Assembly (NCBI GenBank): GCA_937952455.1
Contig: CALFYU010000251.1
Coordinates: 1 to 13,432, forward strand
DNA: 13,432 nt
Reading direction: 5' to 3'
Source of the DNA: an uncultured Planctomycetaceae bacterium
GTDB lineage: Bacteria > Planctomycetota > Planctomycetia > Planctomycetales > Planctomycetaceae
Below, piece after piece: positions 1-7,436 of the stretch (position 1 is the stretch's first letter; the number at the start of each line of letters is the position of its first letter). The position numbers and the translations under genes were made by a program. The notes under the pieces were generated by a model, which made no database searches, had not been told where the DNA came from, and saw only the letters and a list, made by a program, of their open reading frames with translations.

Positions 1-382
1 GCGGCCCGTAATTGGTCGTCAGTTCAGCGATCATTTCCCGCGCAGGCGAGGTTTCCAACGCGACAATCGCCGCAGCGGCCCCGCTGTCGTAGACCTGCCG
101 CGCATCCGCGACGGTCTTCACGCCGGCATCGACGAGCAACTCAAATCCCTCGTCCGCCAATTCGCGCCACAATTGGCGATTCGGGCGGCCGTGCACGATC
201 CCGTCAAGATCGGCCAGATACAGGCGATTCAAACCGAGCTGATCGCGGAAACCACGGGCGACGTCGAGTGGCAGCGCGGAGTCGGCGAGCACGCTTTCCA
301 CCGGCCGATAGGTCTCGCGCTTCCCAGCGACGCCGCGCATGACGCTGCCGTCCAGAATGTCGAGAACAGGAATGATTTGCAT
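1..382 (-). CDS. HisA/HisF-related TIM-barrel protein (N-terminal part)
   Basis: The gene runs off the left edge, so only about 127 N-terminal residues are visible. They start MQIIPVLDILDG, which matches the first strand of the HisA/HisF half-barrel, with Asp8 at the position of the HisA catalytic Asp. The third-strand motif YLADLDGI lies at residues 55-62, and LLVDAGVKT at 82-90 fits the next strand. After the first strand the protein reads RGVAGKRETYRPVES. In HisA proper I would expect a phosphate-sugar loop of the type 'GKCVRLYQGD'. The sequence seen is closer to what I remember of the archaeal 'hisA/hisF-related' family (TIGR00734 type), which is not assigned to histidine synthesis. That assignment is from memory. 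No good Shine-Dalgarno site precedes the ATG at 382. True HisA (ProFAR isomerase) remains possible; the missing C-terminal half would decide. Confidence 0.75.
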   Translation of the reverse strand, partial: MQIIPVLDILDGSVMRGVAGKRETYRPVESVLADSALPLDVARGFRDQLGLNRLYLADLDGIVHGRPNRQLWRELADEGFELLVDAGVKTVADARQVYDSGAAAAIVALETSPAREMIAELTTNYGP

Positions 383-549
383 AGGTGTCGCCGCGAGGAG
401 TGTTTGGTCTTCACCGAGTATGGCGGCACCCATCGCTGACCACAATGGCGGCGGCCTGCGTTTCGCGTCGCGTCGCAATGATCGCCAGATTGCCGTATGA
501 TGACGGTACCAACAAGAATCCTCATCCTCCTGCAAAGCGCGACAGGACC

Positions 550-846
550 ATGTGGCTGAAGTTTTTGATCGCAGCGGGCGTGTTGTACGTCGTCTGGCTG
601 GCGGTGCGTCCGCGATACGACTTTCAGATTCGCACCGGCCCGGGCGGCGTCGAGGTCACCGGGCGGATCGCGGAGCGGGCGCAGCACGAGATCCGCGACT
701 ACTTCCAAGAAACGAAGCTGTCGGCGACAACCGTGCGAATTTCCGGGCGGCGCGACGGCGACAACCGGCTCCAGCTTCGCTTTCGCGGCCCGCTGAGCGA
801 GGGGGAGCGGCAGATGATCCGCAACTTTTTGTTGACGGTATTTTGA
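550..846 (+). CDS. Small membrane-anchored protein, DUF3634-like
   Basis: This 98-residue protein has one N-terminal membrane segment (residues 3-19, LKFLIAAGVLYVVWLAV). A soluble basic domain with alternating strand and helix character follows. The pattern of a short anchor, then a 'DFQIRTGPGGVEVTGRI' strand pair, a helix, 'TTVRISGRR', 'LQLRFRG' and a terminal 'ERQMIRNFLL' resembles the DUF3634 family of about 100 residues as I remember it, including the closing IRN(x)F motif. Function is unknown. The ATG at 550 places the membrane helix directly at the N-terminus. Longer in-frame starts would add a low-quality, unconserved-looking tail. An AGGA lies only two bases upstream, too close to act as a normal ribosome site, so the start is chosen on protein grounds. 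It diverges from the HisA-like gene and its stop codon lies in a hairpin. Confidence 0.7.
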   Translation: MWLKFLIAAGVLYVVWLAVRPRYDFQIRTGPGGVEVTGRIAERAQHEIRDYFQETKLSATTVRISGRRDGDNRLQLRFRGPLSEGERQMIRNFLLTVF

Positions 847-861
847 CCGATGCAGTCGGTC
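845..861. terminator. Hairpin at convergent gene ends (weak terminator candidate)
   Basis: GACCGA (845-850) and TCGGTC (856-861) form a perfect six-pair stem with a five-base loop, starting inside the TGA stop of the DUF3634-like gene. It lies in the 33-base gap between two convergent genes. Neither strand has a run of T after the stem, so intrinsic termination is uncertain. Confidence 0.3.
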
Positions 862-879
862 GGCCGCTTGCTGAAAATT

Positions 880-1128
880 CTATTCGCTGTCAGGCGGCTC
901 GTGGCGAGCGGTCCGTTCCAACTCGGACAGCGTCAGCAGCACGACCATGCCGACCAGGTCAAATCCCATACAGATCGCCAGCGCCAACGTGATCGCCTTC
1001 GCCGCCTGCGCGCCCCCTTCGTCCCCCAAACTGCTCAATGCCAGCCAGACAAACAGCACCACCAGAAATAACAGCAGCAGGACGCCGCCGACCCACAGCG
1101 AACGCAGGAGATACGGACGATACTTCAC
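880..1128 (-). CDS. Small membrane protein with two transmembrane helices
   Basis: The predicted product has 82 residues. A basic N-terminus (KYRPYLLR) is followed by a very hydrophobic helix (about residues 12-32, VGGVLLLLFLVVLFVWLA), a short polar loop (SLGDEGGAQAAK) and a second helix (about 44-67). The tail is charged (ELERTARHEPPDSE). By the positive-inside rule both ends would be cytoplasmic. I do not recognise a family. The start is taken as GTG at 1128, because the open frame further upstream runs into the repeat-like intergenic DNA and encodes an implausible Ser/Pro-rich stretch. No ATG lies between there and the first helix. The gene stands alone, converging with the DUF3634-like gene. 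The reading frame is well supported by the membrane-helix composition; the start is less sure. Confidence 0.6.
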   Translation of the reverse strand: MKYRPYLLRSLWVGGVLLLLFLVVLFVWLALSSLGDEGGAQAAKAITLALAICMGFDLVGMVVLLTLSELERTARHEPPDSE

Positions 1129-1410
1129 GGATGGACTTTCGGGGAGCAGTAGAACAAGCAGGTTGCCGGATTTACGCAACCGGCAAACTTCGCACACTTT
1201 CACATGCGGTGCGGCGGATGTCAATGGAAGGGATGAGGCTTGAGGCGACAGGCTTGAGGAACAAGACTGTAGGCTGTCAACCGTAGACCGTAGGGTTGGT
1301 GGAGCTATGCTGTCCGGCCGTTCAAGTTCCACCTTTATCGCCACTGACCACCGGCCACTGGCCGCTTCTTTCTGCCTACCGCCTACTCTCAGGCCACTGG
1401 CCACTCAAAA
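1129..1410. repeat. Intergenic region made of short degenerate repeats
   Basis: No gene is supported here. AGGCTTGAGG occurs at 1236-1245 and 1250-1259. It is followed by a run built on GTAG (at 1269, 1283 and 1290) in CTGTAGGCTGT / CCGTAGACCGTAGG. From 1341 there is CCACTGACCACCGGCCACTGGCC, and GGCCACTGGCC occurs at both 1353-1363 and 1392-1402, with CCTACCGCCTAC between them. The pieces look like a diverged simple repeat rather than coding DNA or a single operator. It lies between the SlyX stop and the start of the two-helix membrane protein, and would be transcribed if those two genes shared a message. Confidence 0.5.
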
Positions 1411-1647
1411 TCAATAATGCGGCGGGCGCTCCTGGAGCGGGTCGCGGCTGTCCGGTTCGTCGCCGAGTTTATCGACTTTGCTCTCCAATCGCTGGAGACT
1501 CTTGGCGAGGGCGGCGAGTTCCTGTTGTTGATCGAGGACGGCGGCGTTGAGTTTTTGGAAATCCTCCTGCATGTGCGTCATCAGAATTTCCAAATCGACG
1601 ATGCGGTCGATGAGAACCTTGTCCCCGGGTGGCGTTTGATTGGACAT
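1411..1647 (-). CDS. slyX: SlyX family protein
   Basis: The 78-residue protein is almost entirely one coiled coil: residues 11-62 (from VLIDRIVDLEILMTHMQ to LQRLESKVDKL) carry heptad-spaced Leu/Ile/Val. It ends in ERPPHY. The short coiled coil, the early 'RIVDLE...MQEDFQKLNAAV' pattern and the C-terminal PPHY match the SlyX family, including E. coli SlyX, which is about 72 residues and also ends PPPHY. The biochemical function of SlyX is not established. In E. coli the gene is named for a phage phiX174 lysis phenotype and sits near slyD, whereas here no slyD neighbour is visible. The ATG at 1647 has no clear ribosome site. The gene follows the EEP gene on the same strand after 78 bases, so shared transcription is possible but unproven. 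Confidence 0.8.
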   Translation of the reverse strand: MSNQTPPGDKVLIDRIVDLEILMTHMQEDFQKLNAAVLDQQQELAALAKSLQRLESKVDKLGDEPDSRDPLQERPPHY

Positions 1648-1725
1648 GACGGATCGGCTCGCTCAGTAGCAGAATGAAGTGAACTCGACCGCTTTCATAG
1701 CGGTTTCGCGGGCGAATGTCATCCG

Positions 1726-2718
1726 TCACGGGGCGAGCCGCACCGTCGCCAGCACGGCGCGGTGATCGGAAAGTTCTCCGGCGAGCACCTCATAGTCCTC
1801 GAACGTCCAATCCGACGGGATGAGGATCCAGTCGATCACTTGCTTGGGATCGGTTGACGAATAGGTCATGTTTGCTGGGCCGGGGTCATTTGGCAGGCGG
1901 CGCTGAAATAATTGCGACTCGTCGAGCACCGTCATTGCGTTCGCCCCCTCGGCGGTCGTCTTAGCCCCCGGAAAACCAGGGGGCGACGAGTTCAAATCGC
2001 CGGCGGCAATCAGCGGAATCTCAGAAGCCCGTGTGACATCGACGATCCTTTGGGCTCCACGGACGCGGTTGATTTCCCGCCGGTGTTCCAAATGCGCGGC
2101 CAACACCCGCACCCGCCGGTCGCCGGGGAGCTTTAATGTGGCGACCACGGCCCGTTTTCGGCCGGCCAGCCAGTCTTCCCAGGCCGAGTGCGGCGGCAAT
2201 TCAACCACCTGGGCGTCCACGATGGGAAACTTACAGAGAATCGCATTGCCGAATTTCCAACTCCCGTACAAAAAGCGGAAATCAATGTTTCGCTGTTCGA
2301 CGCGATAGTGAAATCCTCCGGCAGCGGCCAGGGCGGCCGCCTGATTCTGATGCCCGCTCCACGTCGCATCGAAGTCGACCTCGTTGAGTACAACGATGTC
2401 GGCGCCGGTCTCTGCCAAGAACTCTGCAATCGCGGCGATCCGGTCCCTCTTCTCGGCGCCCGGCTGCTGCCAGTTGTCATCCGTCGCGCCGCGGCCGTGT
2501 GCGATGTTATATGTCATAATGCGAATGGTTCCAGGATCCGCATCAGCGGTTGCGGCGCGTTCGTCGGTGCCAAACACAAGAACTCGGCGCCCCGGACTAC
2601 GTACGCGGCTGACGGCATAGGGACCGACCGCCAACAACACGATCAAACCGATGGCGACCTTCAGGCCCCATCGCCGCCTCGCCGGCAGAGGACGTTTGTC
2701 GCTTGGCGATTCCGTCAT
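1726..2718 (-). CDS. Membrane-anchored endonuclease/exonuclease/phosphatase family protein
   Basis: This 330-residue protein has an N-terminal membrane anchor (about residues 19-37) after a basic segment (PARRRWGLK), then an EEP-fold domain. The metal and catalytic motifs are intact: TYN (69-71), NEVD with Glu113, AAHLEH with His209, GDLNSS with Asp241 and Asn243, IDWI with Asp296, and LSDHR with Asp318-His319. This is the DNase I/sphingomyelinase/inositol phosphatase superfamily. The sequence does not tell whether the substrate is nucleic acid, phospholipid or sugar phosphate. The anchor suggests it acts outside the cytoplasm. The ATG at 2718 is preferred because GGGAG lies eight bases upstream (2727-2731). 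A GTG at 2784 in the same frame would add 22 polar residues and overlap the VCBS stop codon (GTGA), which would suggest translational coupling. The VCBS gene lies just upstream on the same strand. Confidence 0.88.
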   Translation of the reverse strand: MTESPSDKRPLPARRRWGLKVAIGLIVLLAVGPYAVSRVRSPGRRVLVFGTDERAATADADPGTIRIMTYNIAHGRGATDDNWQQPGAEKRDRIAAIAEFLAETGADIVVLNEVDFDATWSGHQNQAAALAAAGGFHYRVEQRNIDFRFLYGSWKFGNAILCKFPIVDAQVVELPPHSAWEDWLAGRKRAVVATLKLPGDRRVRVLAAHLEHRREINRVRGAQRIVDVTRASEIPLIAAGDLNSSPPGFPGAKTTAEGANAMTVLDESQLFQRRLPNDPGPANMTYSSTDPKQVIDWILIPSDWTFEDYEVLAGELSDHRAVLATVRLAP

Positions 2719-2780
2719 GTCCGAGACTCCCGGCGGAGACTCAGGATTGCGATGGCCGCGGGGCGTATCGCGCTCGGATA

Positions 2781-5129
2781 TCACTCGCCGGTGTCCTGCG
2801 GATAGACCAGCACGCGGTCGTGCGACAATAAGATCAGGTCGTTTCGGCCGTCGCCCGTGACGTCGGCGATGACCGCCTCGCGGGGGTCGGTGCCGGTCGA
2901 GTCGTTGGAGTTAAAGCTCTTCTCCTCGAAGACCTTAAAGAAAAACGCATGCTGCAGCCCGGTCTCCGGGGCGAAGTCGAGGATTTCCACAAGCTGCGTC
3001 TTGGTGTCCAGACAGGCGACGTCGACGTAGCCGTCGCCGTTGAGATCGCCAGCGACCAAGTCCGCAAATCGCGCGTCTTCTAACTGCGTCTCATACGTGG
3101 CAACTTCCTCCAGCCGCGGATCCGTCCGACTCGCGTAGAGCACTCCAAAGCGTCCAATACCGAATAGTAGCAAGTCGTCGCGGCCGTCGCCGTTGAGGTC
3201 GGCTACGTGCGTGGAATGATACCGAAAGTCGCCGATCTCCACCTCGCGCCACGGTCGGAAGAGGTTCTCCTGTTTTCGCAGCACGCGGAGTTTCTTCACA
3301 CCCGTATCGACCAACACCACTTCATCGCCCGGTTCCTCGTCGAGGTTAATCGGGGCGGCCCCTTCGATCTTGGCGCTCTTTTCCATGGCGTTGTACTGAT
3401 CGACCACCTGCCATTGCCGGTCGGCGTTGATTTTCATATTGCGGGCGAAATTCTGTTGCGCGACCAATAGCACCGGATCGGGGTCGATACGCGCAAACAC
3501 GGCTCCCTCGTCGACTTTTCCTAATCCCAGCCCCCGGCGATTCTCCAAAGGTTCGGGGATCCCCTGGTCATTCGTGAGCAGCAATTCCGGTTCGGAACCG
3601 GAAAAGACGAGAAAGTCGATGCGGCCGTCGGCGTTGGCATCCAGTTTCTTGAGTTGGTTCGGCTGGCTCTTGAACGATAACTCCACCGCTTGCTGGTCGA
3701 CGTTGCCCCACGGAACAGGGACCCATTGACCGTCCTCTTTGAGCGACATGGCCTGGAGTTGATACCCCGATTTCCCCCGTCGGGAAAGGCAGATCAATTC
3801 CTGCTGCCCGTCGCCGTTGAGGTCCGCCAACTCGATGGCCATCGGCTCGTCTTCCAGCGGCAACACGATCGGAAACGACAATCGGCCGTGTGTCATGCGG
3901 CTGTAGCCAATCGCCTTTTCCTTATCGCTGAGCACGACCACTTCAGCGGTCGCCGGATCGGCGTCGAGATTGCCGACGCGGACCTGTTGCGCATCGGTCA
4001 GACTGGGAAAAGTCTGTCCCTGATCGAGACCGGTCTGTGGATGTTGGCGAAACACGATGACCTGCGCGCCGCCGGGATCGGTGACGACCACGTCGGCCAG
4101 TCCGTCGCCGTCGACGTCGCCGATACCGATGTCAGTATGCCGCCCCGAGCCGCCGGAGCCGAAGCCGTAATAAATCATCTGCCCCGTCAATTCCCCGTCC
4201 TGTGGTTCGGAGCGGACGACGCGATGGACTTTGACACGGCCCGTGCGGGCATCGATCGTCAGGATTTCATCTCCCGGCTTGCCGTCGAGGTCATACAGTG
4301 TCGAGGCGCGGGGCATGCCGACTTCGAAGCGGTACTCCGGTCCCAGGCGGCCCTGCGGATCTTGAAACCGAACGCAGAAGGGATGTTCGTCCCCCTCTTG
4401 CGACTGATAGCTCAAATCGGCACGGCCGTCGCCGTCGATATCGGTGATGCGGACCAAACCCAGCTTTTCGGAGGTGTTCATCACCGATTGCGGTGTTGAC
4501 AGTTTTCCGTCGTCTTCTTGATAAATCAAATACGTTTGTCTCTGCCCCAACACAGCGATATCGTCTTTGCCGTCGCCGTTAAGATCGCCGGCGGCCGTGT
4601 TCCACGAAGCGGGACTGACTTCCGGCAGGCGAAACTGCCGCGTCGATTGCCAGTCGCCGTCTTCTCCCTGGTAACGGACCACCAATTGGTCGGCGCCGCC
4701 GAAATAAGCCAGATCCGTGCGGCCGTCGTTGTTGAAATCACCAGCCGCCAAGGCGCTGACGGCTTTGTCGACCGTGATCTTGTCGGCTTTCATCCGTCCG
4801 TCGCTGCCGATGAAATTGGCGACACTCGCGCCGGGCCCCGGCTTCTCGGCCGGCTGCGGTTTCTCGCGCTGCAGCAACAAATCGAGCCGGCTGTTGCTGT
4901 TGTCGACGATGATCAGATCGGTCCGCCCGTCGTGATTCAAGTCCGCCGGCAACAAATTGCGGGAACGCTTGTTGAGCTTATAAATCTCCAGCGGCAAAAA
5001 GCCGTAGTACTGCGCCAATTCCGATTTCGCGGCTTCCTCGCCATCGGCACAGACCGTGGCTCGGTCGCTGCAAACCAATCCGCCAAGGACACAGGCAAGC
5101 AGCAACGTCCGTTTGCATAAGGCCGCCAT
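2781..5129 (-). CDS. Secreted VCBS/FG-GAP repeat protein (13 calcium-binding-type repeats)
   Basis: The 782-residue protein has a Sec signal peptide (KRTLLLACVLGGLVC, likely cut near residue 28). The rest is built from VCBS/FG-GAP units whose core is D-x-N/D-x-D-G-x-x-D followed by a hydrophobic strand. Cores start near residues 63, 131, 182, 230, 280, 338, 388, 436, 497, 597, 644, 695 and 756, mostly 47-61 residues apart. Units near 280, 388 and 597 are degenerate. This fits one or two integrin-alpha-like beta-propellers with calcium sites, a common fold in planctomycete exported proteins. No enzyme domain, sorting tag or C-terminal membrane segment is visible, so a binding or scaffold role is inferred. 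The ATG at 5129 follows an AAGGGA-type ribosome site. The 4-base GTGA overlap with a possible longer EEP gene downstream suggests these two are expressed together. Confidence 0.9.
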   Translation of the reverse strand: MAALCKRTLLLACVLGGLVCSDRATVCADGEEAAKSELAQYYGFLPLEIYKLNKRSRNLLPADLNHDGRTDLIIVDNSNSRLDLLLQREKPQPAEKPGPGASVANFIGSDGRMKADKITVDKAVSALAAGDFNNDGRTDLAYFGGADQLVVRYQGEDGDWQSTRQFRLPEVSPASWNTAAGDLNGDGKDDIAVLGQRQTYLIYQEDDGKLSTPQSVMNTSEKLGLVRITDIDGDGRADLSYQSQEGDEHPFCVRFQDPQGRLGPEYRFEVGMPRASTLYDLDGKPGDEILTIDARTGRVKVHRVVRSEPQDGELTGQMIYYGFGSGGSGRHTDIGIGDVDGDGLADVVVTDPGGAQVIVFRQHPQTGLDQGQTFPSLTDAQQVRVGNLDADPATAEVVVLSDKEKAIGYSRMTHGRLSFPIVLPLEDEPMAIELADLNGDGQQELICLSRRGKSGYQLQAMSLKEDGQWVPVPWGNVDQQAVELSFKSQPNQLKKLDANADGRIDFLVFSGSEPELLLTNDQGIPEPLENRRGLGLGKVDEGAVFARIDPDPVLLVAQQNFARNMKINADRQWQVVDQYNAMEKSAKIEGAAPINLDEEPGDEVVLVDTGVKKLRVLRKQENLFRPWREVEIGDFRYHSTHVADLNGDGRDDLLLFGIGRFGVLYASRTDPRLEEVATYETQLEDARFADLVAGDLNGDGYVDVACLDTKTQLVEILDFAPETGLQHAFFFKVFEEKSFNSNDSTGTDPREAVIADVTGDGRNDLILLSHDRVLVYPQDTGE

Positions 5130-5160
5130 GGGGCGCTTCCCTTCTTGGGTAATAAACTGC

Positions 5161-5178
5161 GTCAGGCGGCTGCCTGAC
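5161..5178 (-). terminator. Candidate intrinsic terminator after sppA
   Basis: GTCAGGC (5161-5167) and GCCTGAC (5172-5178) form a perfect seven-pair GC-rich stem with a four-base loop. Read in the direction of sppA (minus strand), the stem is followed by GCAGTTTATT, a modest T-rich tail. It lies between the sppA stop and the start of the VCBS gene, so it may end the sppA message. Confidence 0.45.
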
Positions 5179-5184
5179 TATGGG

Positions 5185-5201
5185 ACTTGCTTATTGCAAG
5201 T
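5185..5201 (-). other. Hairpin enclosing the sppA stop codon
   Basis: ACTTGC (5185-5190) and GCAAGT (5196-5201) pair perfectly around a five-base loop that holds the TAA stop codon of sppA (5191-5193). It stands seven bases from the larger stem at 5161-5178, giving two stacked hairpins at the 3' end of the gene. They could protect the message end or act together in termination. Confidence 0.4.
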
Positions 5202-7032
5202 TCAATCGAAACGGCATCAGGGCCAGCACCCGCTGATTGCCAAACAATCTGATCAACTCCAAGCCCTGCAATTGACGCGTAATCTCCGGTGCCAAATCGT
5301 CGAGCGCCCGCCGCACCAGGGCCGTCTGGGCAGCGCGGCTTTGCGCTTCGGGATCCAGCGGACCGAGCAACGCTTCCAGCGGATTGGGCGGCTTGGGCAG
5401 CACCTTGAGTTCCAACTTTTCATCCGCCTTGTAGCCCGCCTTGACTTTGACGGCGGCGATCGTGTCGGACAACGTGCCCAATTCGTCGACAAGTCCCACC
5501 TTGAGCGCCTGGCTTCCCGTATAGACGCGGCCGCCCGCTAACTCTTTGAGCCGTTCCAATTTCATGCCACGGCCTTTTGCCGCTTTGCCGGTGAATTGCT
5601 CGTAGACCGTATTCAGCAATTTGACCATCGCCTCGCGTTCGGAATCGGTGAAGCCCTCGTTGATACTGAACACGCCGCTGTTTTTGCCGCGACTGATCAC
5701 GCTGGTCGTGACACCCACCTTATCAAACAATCCGCCTACGGCGATTTTGCCGCCGACGACTCCAATCGACCCGGTGAGCGTGCCCGGCTCAGCAAAAATC
5801 CGGTCGGCCCCCATCGAGATGTAATAACCCCCGCTGGCCGCCGTATCGCCCATGCTGACAAAGAATGGGACTTCCAGCAGTTCCAATTCCCGCCACATCA
5901 GGTCGCTGGCCAGCGCGCTGCCGCCGGGACTGTCGACCCGCAGCACAACCCCCTTGACCGTCTCGTCCTCGCGGACTTCGCGGATCGCCTTGATCAACGT
6001 CTCGGACCCCAGCGATTGGCCACCAAATAGTCCCTGCTCGCTACGTCCCGATTTGATCGCCCCCGTGGCATAGATCACGGCGATCTTCGGCTTTCGGCTG
6101 TGACGCTTCGGTTCGATGCCCATCAGCAGGTTCATCGTTTGTTGAAATCCGAACAAGGAGAAATCCAGCTCGACTTTTTTCTTGCCGTACTTTTTCGACA
6201 GCTTCACGTCCGCATCAGGATGTTGCTCCTCGACCGCTTTGATCAGCTGGTCTTCATAAGCCACCTGATCGATCAGGCCCAGCTGCTGCGCCTCGGGAGC
6301 CGACAGCGGACCGGCATCGATGGCCGCCTCGACCGCTTTGGCGTCCAGCTTGCGCGACTCGGCGATCATCGTAATCATCTGCTCGTAGAAATCGCCGATG
6401 ATCTCTTCCATTTCCTGGCGGAACTCCGGACTCATTTCCGTCCGTGTATACGGCTCGGCGGCCGATTTGAACGCGCCCACCCGCAACATGTCGGCCTGCA
6501 GGCCTGCCTTGTCGAACAGGTTCTTGTAGAAACTGATCTCCGCTCGCAAACCTGTGAGCATCAGCGTTGCTGATTCGGGCATGAAAATCTGATCGCAAGC
6601 CGTCGCGATCTGGTACTCGGCGCTGCCCCCCTCATCGATCCAGGCAAACACCTTTTTATCCGCCGCCCGCACCCGGCCGATCGCTTGCCGGATGTCGTTC
6701 AGTTTTCCGCGGCCGATGGTTGCTTCGTCGATATGCAAAATGACGCCGCTGATCTTGCGGTCATCCGCGGCCTTATCCAGCCGTTCAACGATGGTGGCTA
6801 AACTGTCGGTCGTCTGACTGAATAGCGGAGGGGACTGCGCTCCTTCGGGATAACTGCCGGTCAGCTCCAGGTGCGCCCAGTTGATGACCGGTTTCTTTTC
6901 CGGTTTTTCCGCCGGTTTGTCGGTAGTTGTTTTGGCGGGCTGTTCCGCCGTTTTTTGATCTTCTGCTCGAGCGACATATGAACAAAATAGCGCAGCGGTG
7001 ACGAATGCGATTGTGGCCCTCATGCGAAGCAT
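5191..7032 (-). CDS. sppA: Signal peptide peptidase SppA, 67K type (peptidase S49)
   Basis: SppA degrades cleaved signal peptides and other membrane-associated peptides on the outer face of the inner membrane. This 613-residue protein has the long, two-domain form. A signal peptide or anchor occupies residues 4-23 (ending ARA), followed by a Lys/Pro/Thr-rich linker (about 24-48). The N-terminal S49 domain (about 50-260) carries the general base Lys189 in VGAFKSAAEPYTR, matching Lys209 of E. coli SppA. The C-terminal S49 domain (about 315-530) has DSPGGSA (367-373) and the nucleophile Ser400 in GDTAASGGYY, matching Ser409. The Ser/Lys dyad is therefore complete across the two domains. The length fits the family (E. 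coli 618). The ATG at 7032 has AAGGAG six bases upstream (7039-7044). A second ATG at 7023 is less well placed. Confidence 0.95.
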   Translation of the reverse strand: MLRMRATIAFVTAALFCSYVARAEDQKTAEQPAKTTTDKPAEKPEKKPVINWAHLELTGSYPEGAQSPPLFSQTTDSLATIVERLDKAADDRKISGVILHIDEATIGRGKLNDIRQAIGRVRAADKKVFAWIDEGGSAEYQIATACDQIFMPESATLMLTGLRAEISFYKNLFDKAGLQADMLRVGAFKSAAEPYTRTEMSPEFRQEMEEIIGDFYEQMITMIAESRKLDAKAVEAAIDAGPLSAPEAQQLGLIDQVAYEDQLIKAVEEQHPDADVKLSKKYGKKKVELDFSLFGFQQTMNLLMGIEPKRHSRKPKIAVIYATGAIKSGRSEQGLFGGQSLGSETLIKAIREVREDETVKGVVLRVDSPGGSALASDLMWRELELLEVPFFVSMGDTAASGGYYISMGADRIFAEPGTLTGSIGVVGGKIAVGGLFDKVGVTTSVISRGKNSGVFSINEGFTDSEREAMVKLLNTVYEQFTGKAAKGRGMKLERLKELAGGRVYTGSQALKVGLVDELGTLSDTIAAVKVKAGYKADEKLELKVLPKPPNPLEALLGPLDPEAQSRAAQTALVRRALDDLAPEITRQLQGLELIRLFGNQRVLALMPFRLNLQ

Positions 7033-7436
7033 AGGAGGCTCCTTGATACAAAACAGTCAGCCGGGACGGTCGATCGCAAACAGGCGGGGTTACCGACAGG
7101 CGGCGATGTCTCGGCGGGAAAATGCTCGAACTCATCGTAACGCGATGTGCAGGGCGAGCGGACTTTCTGCAAATACTGCAGCCACTTAAGTCTAGATCGA
7201 ACGATTGTAACGGTCAAGAAGTGTGGGCCGGTGGCGCGGAATTGCCGAAACGCAAACGTGCAGGCAGATTCGCGACTGAGCAGACCCCCAAAATCACTTG
7301 TCAGCGGCTTCGCGGTGTGCGAGACTGGAAATCACCGTTTTTTCCTGTCTGCTCGGCGCCGCGCTCGGCACCGGTCTGCCGCAGGGCGGCACTGCACACA
7401 AAATTGCCCACGGAATTCCTCCCGGAGAGTCCTGTC
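7033..7436. other. Divergent intergenic region between sppA and the secreted protein
   Basis: These 404 bases separate two divergent genes and must hold both promoters, but no convincing -35/-10 pair stands out. The open frame that crosses it in the plus direction looks like random GC-rich translation and has no ribosome site. Visible structure: the inverted repeat CTGCA-aatac-TGCAG at 7167-7181, which could be an operator, and a six-T run near 7338-7343. GGAG at 7424-7427 is the ribosome site of the downstream gene. I see no RNA gene. Confidence 0.5.
7039..7044 (-). promoter_or_regulatory. Ribosome binding site of sppA
   Basis: AAGGAG on the minus strand, six bases before the ATG at 7032. 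It is one of the few strong Shine-Dalgarno sites in the window and decides between the ATG at 7032 and the one at 7023. Confidence 0.75.

Noticed and set aside
1129..1404. Upstream extension of the two-helix membrane protein to an ATG at 1404
   Set aside because: The extension would translate the word repeats into Ser/Pro/Leu-rich filler; the GTG at 1128 gives a compact membrane protein.
3690..5120. Long plus-strand open frames (269 and 200 codons) opposite the VCBS gene
   Set aside because: They mirror the repetitive Asp/Gly codons of the VCBS repeats on the other strand, giving repeated Val/Ala/Asp patterns without domains or ribosome sites. The minus-strand protein has a signal peptide and 13 clear repeats.
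7034..7044. Palindrome AGGAGgCTCCT at the sppA ribosome site, possibly hiding it in a hairpin
   Set aside because: The arms are separated by a single base, so no intrachain hairpin can form; it is most simply explained by a good ribosome site.
7122..7436. N-terminal extension of the secreted protein
   Set aside because: It would bury the signal peptide inside the protein, has no ribosome site, and reads as random GC-rich sequence.
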